A program made the translations under genes and the position numbers. Shown piece after piece: positions 1 to 7,239 of a stretch of 14,983 nucleotides of DNA. The stretch is from Leptolyngbya sp. SIO4C5 (GTDB taxonomy: Bacteria > Cyanobacteriota > Cyanobacteriia > Phormidesmidales > Phormidesmidaceae). The stretch is from assembly GCA_010671965.1 (NCBI GenBank), contig JAAHIC010000009.1, forward strand, positions 4,260 through 19,242, in the 5' to 3' direction. Position 1 is the first letter of the stretch; the number at the start of each line of letters is the position of its first letter. Under the pieces are notes generated by a model that saw only the letters and a list, made by a program, of their open reading frames with translations, did no database searches and was not told where the DNA came from.

Positions 1-59
1 TTGATCAACAATAGCCTCCGCTATTGGTCTGTCGATTTCGCTGATTGTGGCTGTTAGAA

Positions 60-665
60 CTAACGCATACCTGACTGATTTGGAATTTGCACATTTTTTT
101 TTACTTGAAGCACAGGAGTTAGATACTCCTGAATACCCTCTAGCCTAATTTCTACACACCCAGCTTTATAAGCTTGTTCCACAGTACGATTTGCTCCTAA
201 TGCTTTATAAAAACCAACAGAAAAGATGATGGCGGCTTCATCTCCTATCTCTCGACCCATACCTATAACGTAAGGAATGTGCCTGGCAATAGCCTCCGCT
301 TGAACTTCAGAATAACAAGCATTTAAGATAACGCATTGAACTCGGTCAGCTTCCATCTCAAATAAGGCTGCGAGTGCCTCAGGCTGAATACTTTTCGACT
401 TACCACTTATGTCCTCAAAACAAAGCTTGCCTTCACGTGTACCGTGCCCCGAGAAATGAATTATATGTGGCTCAAAATCGAAAATTGCTTGAGTAATGTC
501 TCCTGGGCGAACAGCCTCACGAGATTCTAGAACAAATTTCTCCCTCTGCTTTGCCAACTGAAGCTTTTCACGAATATCCCTGAGTTCCTGTCCTAGACGT
601 AATCGAACAGCATCAATAGGATTAGACGCTAAAAATAGAACTTTTACTAGGTTGCTGCCGCTCAT
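60..665 (-). CDS. Stand-alone CHAT-domain (caspase-like) protein
   Basis: This 201-residue protein is almost entirely a CHAT domain, a caspase/separase-related cysteine peptidase fold. The amino end (about 7-16, VKVLFLASNP) is the first strand and loop typical of the family. The catalytic pair is visible: His74 in HFSGHG (70-75) and Cys117 in LNACYS (114-119). The helix after the Cys and the VIGM strand (133-136) also fit. There is no signal peptide, membrane segment or fused TPR, NACHT or WD40 module, which CHAT proteins in cyanobacteria often carry. Short CHAT proteins of this kind are known in bacterial conflict and signalling loci, where a separate partner senses the trigger and CHAT cleaves a target. 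No partner is visible here, but the left edge cuts the locus just downstream. The start ATG gives MSGSNLVKVLF, which leaves the family's usual short lead before the first strand. Protease activity is inferred from the intact dyad; the substrate is unknown. Confidence 0.85.
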   Translation of the reverse strand: MSGSNLVKVLFLASNPIDAVRLRLGQELRDIREKLQLAKQREKFVLESREAVRPGDITQAIFDFEPHIIHFSGHGTREGKLCFEDISGKSKSIQPEALAALFEMEADRVQCVILNACYSEVQAEAIARHIPYVIGMGREIGDEAAIIFSVGFYKALGANRTVEQAYKAGCVEIRLEGIQEYLTPVLQVKKNVQIPNQSGMR

Positions 666-924
666 CTGTAAGACTAAAGAACAATCGCCTAATTTTAAAG
701 ACAGTTTTACGTCAGTTGAAGTCGTTATATACGTAAGAGTTGTAGATAGCCTTTGGCTGTAGCCTGCTCCAACTCTTAAATTTTCTTCTCTTGAATGCCT
801 GATAGCTAAGAAGTCTAGAAAGCTATTTTTATTTCGAGAATATTAAAAAATATTTTGTAAATGTCATTTCAATTTAGATTATGTAATAGCTTACTCAGAA
901 GAATAACCTGTTAGTCTGGACTAC
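666..924. other. AT-rich intergenic stretch upstream of the CHAT gene
   Basis: This gap separates two minus-strand genes and presumably holds the CHAT promoter. It is much richer in A and T than the core of the window, especially around 820-890, and has no HIP1 site. I see no convincing reading frame. The only clear structure is the inverted repeat at 734-778, listed separately. Confidence 0.6.
734..778. repeat. Long-stemmed hairpin between CHAT and DUF1643 genes
   Basis: The arms TAAGAGTTG (734-742) and CAACTCTTA (770-778) are perfectly complementary over 9 bp. The 27-base loop contains a second short stem, AGCC (748-751) with GGCT (755-758). It is not followed by a T-run on the minus strand, the direction in which both flanking genes are read, so a simple terminator for the DUF1643 gene is not well supported. 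It could be an RNA structure in the CHAT leader or a small repeated element. Confidence 0.5.
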
Positions 925-1425
925 TCACCATTTCCTTAACTTAATATTAGCCGACATATACAGTGGATGTCTCGGCTGTCCGGTTTTATTCAGTCCCAAA
1001 CAGCAAAGCTTCTCCTTCTCTACTGGCAACAGTTCTAAAACTGCCCGATCGCGTCCCTGCCAGCTTCCCCAATTTCCCCAGGCCAAAACCGTTTTCTCCG
1101 ATCGTTGCACTGCCACTCGGATATGGTCGTCATTTTCGGGGCCAACGGGAGCGATCGCCCGCTTGAGCAGCTTTGGATGAGCCGTGCGAAAGGCAAACAG
1201 GTTGACCACCTCTAGCGAACCGTAGCCCCAGCCTTGCGCTAGGCTGAGGCAGCGACGAATTGTAGGGTCGTTGCGCTGGTGATCGGCACGACTGGGGTTG
1301 AGCATGATGAAGGCTAGGCGGGGTTTGCTCGCGTCCCAGGTGCGACTCAGCGAATAGCGATAAAAGCCACTGGGATCAATTACCGCCTCTAGATGCATGG
1401 CATTCGCTTTAACAATTGTTAACAT
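925..1425 (-). CDS. DUF1643 family protein
   Basis: The protein matches the DUF1643 family in length and in its conserved blocks: MLNPSRAD (41-48), NDPTIRRC (52-59), VVNLFAFRT (73-81), WGNWG (116-120) and a tail around 142-157 ending in PRHPLY. The family is soluble and widespread in bacteria and phages; its biochemical role is not established, so I give none. The longest frame starts at 1425, but a second Met at residue 10 (1398) is a plausible true start. The first ATG has no visible ribosome binding site, a perfect palindrome follows directly after it, and the gap to the divergent transporter gene would otherwise be only 42 bases. The reading frame is intact to the end. Confidence 0.8.
   Translation of the reverse strand: MLTIVKANAMHLEAVIDPSGFYRYSLSRTWDASKPRLAFIMLNPSRADHQRNDPTIRRCLSLAQGWGYGSLEVVNLFAFRTAHPKLLKRAIAPVGPENDDHIRVAVQRSEKTVLAWGNWGSWQGRDRAVLELLPVEKEKLCCLGLNKTGQPRHPLYMSANIKLRKW
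1409..1422. promoter_or_regulatory. Perfect 14-bp palindrome at a divergent gene pair
   Basis: The sequence TTAACAATTGTTAA is fully self-complementary. It lies between the DUF1643 and transporter genes if the DUF1643 protein starts at its second Met (1398), or directly after the start codon if it starts at 1425. A dimeric repressor or activator could bind here and act on one or both genes. No regulator gene is adjacent, so the assignment as an operator is inference. Confidence 0.35.
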
Positions 1426-1467
1426 TTAGTATCTGCGAGTATCTACCTGTGCCCTTAGGAGAACGTT

Positions 1468-2754
1468 TTGAAGCTTTTTTCCACCTTTAGTCCGGCGCTG
1501 CGATCGAATTTAAGCTTTTTGTTTGCCTCTGGCCTATGCTTTTGGGCTGGATTGGCTGGGCTATTGCCCGTCCTGCCCCTATACATTGAATCTCTCGGCG
1601 CTACCGGACAGGAAATTGGCTTCGTTATGGCCTCTTTCGCCATTGGCCTGCTGGTGGCTAGACCAACTTTATCTCGCCTGGCCGACGAGCGGGGACGCAA
1701 ACTGGTACTGCTGACCGGGCTGTTTGCGATCGCCGGAGCACCCTTCTGCTACATGCTGGTAGATCAGCTTCCGGCTTTTGGGCTGCCACTAGGAGCCGTG
1801 GTGCTAGACGGACGGTTAGCGCTTATGGGGCTGTTTCGAGCCTTTCACGGAATTAGCATTGCGGCCTACGTTACGGCTTACAGCGCTTTGATTGTGGATA
1901 TTGCTCCGCCTGCTAATCGGGGTGAGCTGATTGGCTATATGAGCCTGGTAAATCCCTTAGGGATGGCGCTAGGGCCAGCCTTGGGCAGCTATCTGCTGGA
2001 CTGGGCCGGGTTTACGGTAGCGTTTGCCGTGATGGGTGGCTTAGGGCTGGTGGGGCTAGCGCTGTCTAGCCGAGTGCGCGAGTCCTATGAGCCGGATCCA
2101 GAAGTGCTTAAAAATCAGCCCGATCAGCTCTTTTGGCGACTGTTGCTGACGCCACGGATTCGGATTCCGGCGATCATTCTCTTTCTGGTGGGGTTAGCTT
2201 TTGGAACTCTCAGCACGTTTACGCCGCTTTACGTGCGGGAAGTGGGGCTAGAGCTCAGCTTTGTCGGGCTGATTTATACCGCCTCGGCGATCGCCAGCTT
2301 TGGCGTCCGTCTGCTGGCTGGCCGCGCCTCTGATCGCTACGGACGGGGCCGCTTCATCAGCATGAGTCTGCTGCTCTACAGCGCGGCAATGGTAATTTTG
2401 TGGTCAGCCCAGGGGGCACCGACCTTTTTGATTGGCGGACTGGTGCAGGGGACAGCGGCTGGAATGCTGATTCCCATGATTGCCGCCCTGATGGCCGATC
2501 GCTCTGGAGCCACCGAGCGGGGACGTATTTTCGGCCTGTGTATGGTGGGTTTTGACCTGGGAATTGCTCTGGCTGGGCCAATTTTAGGCACGCTGGCCGA
2601 CACGATTGGCTATCGCGGCGTATTTGGCCTATCGGCACTCATGACGGCCTTGGGCTTTGTCATCTTTGTCACCGCTTCCAGCAAGGACATCCGCCACTCT
2701 TTGCAGTTTTCCCTCAGCCGAGGCCGCGACGTTTACGCCATTAACCAGCAGTAA
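1468..2754 (+). CDS. Major facilitator superfamily (MFS) transporter, probable efflux type
   Basis: This 428-residue protein has the length and hydrophobic pattern of a 12-helix MFS carrier. Motif A, in the loop between helices 2 and 3, reads ARPTLSRLADERGRK (64-78), and a mirror copy in the second half reads RLLAGRASDRYGRGR (281-295), as expected from the internal duplication of the fold. A long cytoplasmic loop (about 201-230) separates the halves. The general look is of a drug:proton antiporter type, but the substrate cannot be told from sequence. The start is TTG at 1468, preceded six bases upstream by a good Shine-Dalgarno site (AGGAG, 1457-1461); no ATG at the front of the frame fits as well. 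It stands alone, diverging from the DUF1643 gene, and is followed by a tRNA on the other strand. Confidence 0.9.
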   Translation: MKLFSTFSPALRSNLSFLFASGLCFWAGLAGLLPVLPLYIESLGATGQEIGFVMASFAIGLLVARPTLSRLADERGRKLVLLTGLFAIAGAPFCYMLVDQLPAFGLPLGAVVLDGRLALMGLFRAFHGISIAAYVTAYSALIVDIAPPANRGELIGYMSLVNPLGMALGPALGSYLLDWAGFTVAFAVMGGLGLVGLALSSRVRESYEPDPEVLKNQPDQLFWRLLLTPRIRIPAIILFLVGLAFGTLSTFTPLYVREVGLELSFVGLIYTASAIASFGVRLLAGRASDRYGRGRFISMSLLLYSAAMVILWSAQGAPTFLIGGLVQGTAAGMLIPMIAALMADRSGATERGRIFGLCMVGFDLGIALAGPILGTLADTIGYRGVFGLSALMTALGFVIFVTASSKDIRHSLQFSLSRGRDVYAINQQ

Positions 2755-2778
2755 AGCTAGATTGGTCATTTAATTAAA

Positions 2779-2852
2779 CGGGCGAGGAGGGATTCGAACC
2801 CCCGACACCGTGGTCCGTAGCCACGTGCTCTAGTCCACTGAGCTACACGCCC
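2779..2852 (-). tRNA. tRNA-Arg (anticodon ACG)
   Basis: On the minus strand the sequence folds as a complete 74-base tRNA. The acceptor stem starts GGGCGTG and ends CTCGCCC plus discriminator G; it has a U-U mismatch at 6-67, as in my recollection of related plastid tRNA-Arg genes. The D arm is GCTC/GAGC. The anticodon stem is CGTGG/CCACG with loop CTACGGA, giving anticodon ACG. The variable loop has 5 bases and the T arm contains GTTCGAAT. A34 is expected to be edited to inosine by TadA so that it reads CGU, CGC and CGA. The 3' CCA is not encoded. It diverges from moaC. Confidence 0.95.
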
Positions 2853-2903
2853 TTGTCAGGCTTTTAATCCTAACATACAAGAAACGGCAAAACAATTGCG
2901 CTC

Positions 2904-3410
2904 ATGGAAAAAATTTCAGAGATGGCTCAATCTCCGGCGCTGAGCCACTTGAATGCCCAGGGACAGGCCCACATGGTGGATGTCTCTGCCAAGGCAGTTA
3001 CCGTGCGACGGGCGATCGCGGCGGCAGCTTTACGAATGCAGCCGGAAACCCTGACAGCGATCGAGTCGGGTAACGCACCCAAAGGGGACGTGATTGGCAC
3101 AGCCCGTTTAGCAGGCATTATGGCCGCTAAGCAAACCGCCAATCTGATTCCGCTCTGCCACGCCCTGCCAATTCAGAAAGTTGAGGTGCAAATCACCGCC
3201 GATGATGCCCTACCGGGCTATCAGATTCGGGCCGAGGTTAAGACCAAGGCCGAAACCGGCGTAGAAATGGAGGCGCTGACGGCAGCTTCTGTGGCGGCAC
3301 TGACGCTCTACGACATGGCAAAAGCGCTGGAAAAGTCGATGCAGATTGAGCACATCCGGCTGCTGAGCAAAACGGGGGGTAAATCGGGAGACTATCAGGC
3401 TGACGCTTAA
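2904..3410 (+). CDS. moaC: Cyclic pyranopterin monophosphate synthase MoaC
   Basis: MoaC acts in the cytoplasm with the radical-SAM enzyme MoaA: it converts the MoaA product from GTP into cyclic pyranopterin monophosphate, the first stable intermediate of the molybdenum cofactor. The family blocks are all present: MVDVSAK (24-30), KGDV (60-63), [11 protein letters not shown] (76-86), [15 protein letters not shown] (113-127), the catalytic LYDMAKA (135-141) with Asp137 and Lys140, and KTGGKSG (156-162). The length of 168 residues is normal. The ATG at 2922 (MAQSP) is an equally good start and would give 162 residues. Neither start has a strong ribosome binding site. No other moa or moe gene is in the window, so it is not in a cofactor operon here. 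Confidence 0.95.
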   Translation: MEKISEMAQSPALSHLNAQGQAHMVDVSAKAVTVRRAIAAAALRMQPETLTAIESGNAPKGDVIGTARLAGIMAAKQTANLIPLCHALPIQKVEVQITADDALPGYQIRAEVKTKAETGVEMEALTAASVAALTLYDMAKALEKSMQIEHIRLLSKTGGKSGDYQADA

Positions 3411-3484
3411 AAGAAGCGACACATTCCTACTTCAATGCTTCGCTGGAATGGCAAAATAGGTCAGACCTCAAAGACTGAGAAACT

Positions 3485-4234
3485 ATGACCCTTCATCCTC
3501 ATCTCCAGCGATCGCTGACCGCAGGCCAAGCACTGAAAATCATTAGCGGCCTGACCAACTTTGATCCGGTGCAGGTCGCCCGCGTGGTGCAGGCGGCTGA
3601 TCAGGGCGGCGCCACTTTTGTCGATATCGCTGCCGATGCTGAACTCGTGCGTCTGGCTCGGCAGCACACAGCGCTGCCGATCTGCGTCTCTGCCGTGGAG
3701 CCGGAGCAATTCTTAGCCCCCGTGGCTGCCGGAGCCGATTTAGTTGAAATTGGCAACTTTGACGCTTTTTATGCCGCAGGACGCCGTTTTGAAGCGGCTG
3801 AAGTTTTGGCGCTGACCCAACAAACGCGATCGCTCCTGCCTGAGATGACGCTATCTGTGACGGTACCCCACATTCTGCCCCTAGACGAGCAGGTGGCCTT
3901 AGCAGAACAGCTGGTTGAGGCCGGAGCCGACATCATTCAAACCGAGGGGGGCACCAGCAGCCAGCCTGTTCACCCTGGCACCCTGGGCCTAATTGAAAAA
4001 GCAGCACCGACCCTAGCAGCCGCTCACGCCATTTCTCAGGCCGTCTCGGTGCCGGTACTGTGTGCCTCTGGTCTATCAGACGTGACCGCGCCTATGGCGA
4101 TCGCGGCAGGCGCTGCCGGGATTGGCGTTGGCTCAGCGGTGAATAAGCTGGACAACGTGGTGGCAATGGTGGCAGTGGTGCGCAGTTTGGTAGAGGCGAT
4201 CGCCAGCGTTCGCCGCGCCCAAGTCCGGGTATAG
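3485..4234 (+). CDS. ycf23: Ycf23 / DUF561 family TIM-barrel-like protein
   Basis: The 249-residue protein matches the Ycf23 (DUF561) family, conserved in cyanobacteria and encoded in some algal plastid genomes. Family-like segments include LKIISGLTNFD (17-27), GATFVDIAAD (42-51), GADLVEIGNFDAFY (83-96), IIQTEGG (150-156), VLCASGLS (191-198) and AGAAGIGVGSAVN (208-220). The alternating strand-helix pattern and the late glycine-rich phosphate-binding-like segment suggest a (beta/alpha)8 barrel, perhaps binding a phosphate or flavin group; this is inference from pattern. The physiological role is not established. It follows moaC by 74 bases on the same strand and could be cotranscribed with it. 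A hairpin at 4269-4295 lies after it. Confidence 0.88.
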   Translation: MTLHPHLQRSLTAGQALKIISGLTNFDPVQVARVVQAADQGGATFVDIAADAELVRLARQHTALPICVSAVEPEQFLAPVAAGADLVEIGNFDAFYAAGRRFEAAEVLALTQQTRSLLPEMTLSVTVPHILPLDEQVALAEQLVEAGADIIQTEGGTSSQPVHPGTLGLIEKAAPTLAAAHAISQAVSVPVLCASGLSDVTAPMAIAAGAAGIGVGSAVNKLDNVVAMVAVVRSLVEAIASVRRAQVRV

Positions 4235-4268
4235 CCTCGCCATTCGCTACCAGCAAAATGTATTCCGT

Positions 4269-4295
4269 TGGGGGTTTGGCATCACCGAACCCCCA
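4269..4295. terminator. Hairpin between convergent ycf23 and aminopeptidase genes
   Basis: The arms TGGGGGTTTGG (4269-4279) and CCGAACCCCCA (4285-4295) pair over 11 positions, one of them a U-G wobble, around a five-base loop. It sits between the 3' ends of two convergent genes, where it could serve both. There is no T-run immediately after it on either strand, so it would be a weak or atypical rho-independent terminator. Confidence 0.5.
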
Positions 4296-4332
4296 CTTGC
4301 CTGCTATCAACCCACCAAATTCTGGCGGTCTA

Positions 4333-6930
4333 TTAGTCAGCTTTGCTTTTGGCTTCTAGCGCTTCTAGTCGGCTCTTGAGTTCTTGGTTGACCTGCTTTA
4401 GCTCATCGACTTCCTTCTGCAGCGTCTGCACCGCCTGATTCGAGTCGATCGCTTTACGCACCTTCTCGATCGCCTCTTCGGCCCGACGCCGCACCCGACC
4501 GTCTGGAGTTTGGTGGGCTAGGGCTTGCAAGACGCTGACGGCACCGGAGACTTCCATCTGGCCTAGCGCTCCCACCACTGAAACCTGGGTTAGGAAAAAG
4601 TCCTCGCGAGAGAGGGCTTCGAGCCGCTCCAGAATTTTGTTGAGATTGGGCTTGCTTTGGCTGGTGGAAATGCTGCCTAAAGCCCGGATGGCACCTAACC
4701 GCAGGGCTTGGGGGACACCTGCTTCGGTGTACTTGAGGATGATTTCTAGGGCTTCATCCGAAGTTTTGAGCTGGCTGAGTCCGGCGATCGCCCCAGATCT
4801 GACCACCTCGTTCCAGCCCGATCGCTCTTTCAGCACCGTTTCTAGCAGCTTCACCACTTTCTTCTCTTTAGACTTGCCGTTGAGGCTAGTCGCCCCGACG
4901 CTGCCCAGGGCTTTGGTCGCGGCAGATTCCACATAGTAGCTATCGTCACCCGCTTCAACCAGCGCCTTCAGCGCCTTATAGCTTTCCTGAGTTTTGATGT
5001 CTCCCAAGGCTTCTACGACAGCCCGACGAACGCGGGGATGGCGATCTTGCAGACTTTTTTGCAGTCCCTCAAACGCCTGATCGAGGTTGATTTTGGCTAG
5101 ATTCTTGGCAATCTCTACCCGCACCCCCCAAAAAGCTTCGGCCTGCATCGCTTCGGTTAGGGTATTAACCGCCTCTAGGCCGCCTTTTTGGGCGATCGCC
5201 TCAGCAGCAGCAATCCGCGAGAGCGGATCGGGGTCAAACTGAAGCTGGGCTTTTAGTTCCGCCATGGGATATTCCAGCTTGACGGTTTTGGTGAAGTGGT
5301 TGCCGGCGTCAAAGCTGACAAACTGGGGCTTGTTTTCTAGCGGGAAGTAGAAGGTTTGGGCCCGCTCATGCAGCCGCACCGTGAAGGTTTTCAGCTCGGC
5401 CTGGCCGTCATTCACATAGCCAAAGGCGATTGGCAGGCGCAGGCCAAATAGGCCGCTGCTGCTGCTGGTATCGCCTTCTTTAGCCTGAGTTTGGGTCACG
5501 CTGAGCTTTGCCAGGTTGCTGTCGCTGTCCCAGCTATAGCTGACGCTGTAGTCAGGGTGGCCGCCGCGAAAAACGTACTGGTCAAATAAGAAGCGTAGAT
5601 TGCGCCCGGTCGCTTTTTCGATCGCCCGAATCAGGTCAATCGTCTCTACCGTACTGTGGGCGTTGTCTTGCACAAAGGTATGAATCGCTTTTTGAAACAG
5701 CGTGTCGCCCAGCTCAGTGCGCAGCATGTGGTAAACACAAGCACCTTTTTCATAAATGTGGCGATCGTAGAGTTCGATCGCTTCCCGGTAAACATGGGTC
5801 ACCATCGGGCGGCGATAGCGAGTTTTGTCTTCGCTCAGGTAGCTGCGCATTTCGCCCAGGCGGTAGTAGGCAGCTTCTTCAGCCCCATATTCGTGGTCGG
5901 TCCACAGCACCTCAGAATAGGTGGCCATACCCTCTTTCACCCAGGCGTGTGACCAGTGGTTGATCACCAGCAAATCGCCAAACCACTGGTGGGCTAGCTC
6001 GTGGGCCACTAGGCTTTCCGAACTGCGGTTATCCACAGCGGCGCGCTCGTCGATCAGGCAGCGATCGGTGAGCAGGGTGGTGGAGGTATTCTCCATGCCG
6101 CCAAAGATGAAGTCAGCAACGCAGACCTGGGCGTATTTGGGAAAGGCGTAGTCGTAGCCAAAAAACTGGCTAAAAAATTCAATCATCTGGGGCGTTTTGC
6201 CCATTGTCCGCTGGCCATCTGCCTTACGCCCTTTCTCGACGTAGTAGGTGACTGGAATGTCGCGCCACTGGTCTTGGATAACGTCAAAATCACCTACTGC
6301 CAGAGTCATGAGGTAGGTGGGATGGACCTGCTTTTGCGCCCAGTGGTAGATTTTGCTGTCGCCGTCTTCTTCAGTAGCAATCAGCTCGCCGTTGGAAACA
6401 GCCACGTATTCCTGAGGCACTCGCACCCGAATTTCTGAAGTGGAAAGCTGACCGGGATAGTCGAAGCAGGGGAACCAGAAGCGGGAATCTTCATCTTCGC
6501 CCTGGGTCCATACCTGCACGGGCTTATCGGGATAGTCGTCATTTGGGCCAATAAAATAGAGGCCGCGCTGGGGCTTTTCGCTGCGATAGGCGATCGCCAG
6601 GGTGAAGGGTTTGCCGGTCGCGGGTGGTTCTTTCAGCGTAATCCGGAGCTGCTCACCGTCGTAGTCGAAGGGCTGCTTGGTACCGCCAATTTTGACTGAG
6701 TCAATTTGCAGGCTGACTGCATCCAGCGTCAGATGCTCAATGTTGTCACGGATGGGGTTAATCCGAATCTTGCAGGTACCTGTATAAGCCTGATGCGGAA
6801 TATCTAACGCTAGATCTAAAGCAATATGCTCAACTTTGCCGGGTTTGTCGGGGCTGTAATGGGGCTTGGCACCGGGCAGTTCAAAAGACTTGTATTGAGG
6901 CTTTTCGGTATCTAGGTAGAAGTTTTCCAT
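4333..6930 (-). CDS. M1 family zinc aminopeptidase with HEAT-repeat tail
   Basis: This is a gluzincin aminopeptidase that removes amino-terminal residues from peptides. From the chosen start it has 865 residues. The beta-rich amino domain spans about 1-230. The substrate-binding exopeptidase motif is GGMEN (277-281). The zinc site is HELAH (310-314) with the third ligand Glu333 in VKEG. The probable catalytic Tyr is Tyr393 in YEKGA. After a short beta domain (about 460-555) comes a helical HEAT/armadillo-like region (about 562-825), then a coiled coil (about 832-860) of leucine-spaced heptads. No signal peptide is seen. The frame is open upstream to 7152, but the first 74 residues of that longer frame do not look like family sequence and overlap a repeat element at 6985-7081, so I start at the ATG at 6930 (MENFYLDTEK). 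Its ribosome binding site is weak. It diverges from the methyltransferase gene. Confidence 0.9.
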   Translation of the reverse strand: MENFYLDTEKPQYKSFELPGAKPHYSPDKPGKVEHIALDLALDIPHQAYTGTCKIRINPIRDNIEHLTLDAVSLQIDSVKIGGTKQPFDYDGEQLRITLKEPPATGKPFTLAIAYRSEKPQRGLYFIGPNDDYPDKPVQVWTQGEDEDSRFWFPCFDYPGQLSTSEIRVRVPQEYVAVSNGELIATEEDGDSKIYHWAQKQVHPTYLMTLAVGDFDVIQDQWRDIPVTYYVEKGRKADGQRTMGKTPQMIEFFSQFFGYDYAFPKYAQVCVADFIFGGMENTSTTLLTDRCLIDERAAVDNRSSESLVAHELAHQWFGDLLVINHWSHAWVKEGMATYSEVLWTDHEYGAEEAAYYRLGEMRSYLSEDKTRYRRPMVTHVYREAIELYDRHIYEKGACVYHMLRTELGDTLFQKAIHTFVQDNAHSTVETIDLIRAIEKATGRNLRFLFDQYVFRGGHPDYSVSYSWDSDSNLAKLSVTQTQAKEGDTSSSSGLFGLRLPIAFGYVNDGQAELKTFTVRLHERAQTFYFPLENKPQFVSFDAGNHFTKTVKLEYPMAELKAQLQFDPDPLSRIAAAEAIAQKGGLEAVNTLTEAMQAEAFWGVRVEIAKNLAKINLDQAFEGLQKSLQDRHPRVRRAVVEALGDIKTQESYKALKALVEAGDDSYYVESAATKALGSVGATSLNGKSKEKKVVKLLETVLKERSGWNEVVRSGAIAGLSQLKTSDEALEIILKYTEAGVPQALRLGAIRALGSISTSQSKPNLNKILERLEALSREDFFLTQVSVVGALGQMEVSGAVSVLQALAHQTPDGRVRRRAEEAIEKVRKAIDSNQAVQTLQKEVDELKQVNQELKSRLEALEAKSKAD

Positions 6931-7239
6931 CGGCAAACCTGAATTCTGAACGAGAGATAAAACGCTGATTAATCTGGAGCTAACCCGTAGGATGAGCAAA
7001 GGGTCTGGCCCATATCCATAAAATGTTTTGTCCAGGCAATTTTGTAGATGATAGGCACGCTTCGCTTTGCCCATCCTACCGAGACTATTCATAGCAGGAT
7101 ATATAGAGAAATACTCTTTGCCTGTCCGACATTGGCGGCACTGACTCAGCACCTTTTACCTAGAGTAGCGTCTATCTACTAGCTGAAGGGAGGAAGGTTT
7201 GGAATAATAAGCCTACTGCATTTAAAAAGCGAATTTAAT
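6931..7239. other. Divergent intergenic region, aminopeptidase / methyltransferase
   Basis: This 309-base gap should contain the promoters of two diverging genes. Nearly a third of it is a MITE-like inverted repeat (6985-7081, listed separately). A purine-rich GGGAGGAAGG tract at 7187-7196 resembles a ribosome binding site but is 43 bases from the methyltransferase ATG and serves no frame I can find. I see no further gene. Confidence 0.6.
6985..7081. repeat. MITE-like element with 17-bp terminal inverted repeats
   Basis: The left arm CCGTAGGATGAGCAAAG (6985-7001) and the reverse complement of the right arm (7065-7081, CGGTAGGATGGGCAAAG) agree at 15 of 17 positions. The 97-base unit carries no gene. 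Thirteen bases of the right arm (7069-7081) recur exactly at 11873-11885. This suggests a dispersed non-autonomous repeat. No target-site duplication is obvious at the ends. Confidence 0.55.

Noticed and set aside
9..300. 14-base direct repeat CAATAGCCTCCGCT at 9-22 and 287-300
   Set aside because: The second copy codes for ordinary CHAT residues, and a single 14-base match in 15 kb is not far from chance expectation.
6931..7152. 74-residue amino-terminal extension of the M1 aminopeptidase
   Set aside because: It is translated from a MITE-like repeat and flanking non-coding DNA, unlike M1 family starts, so the ATG at 6930 is preferred.
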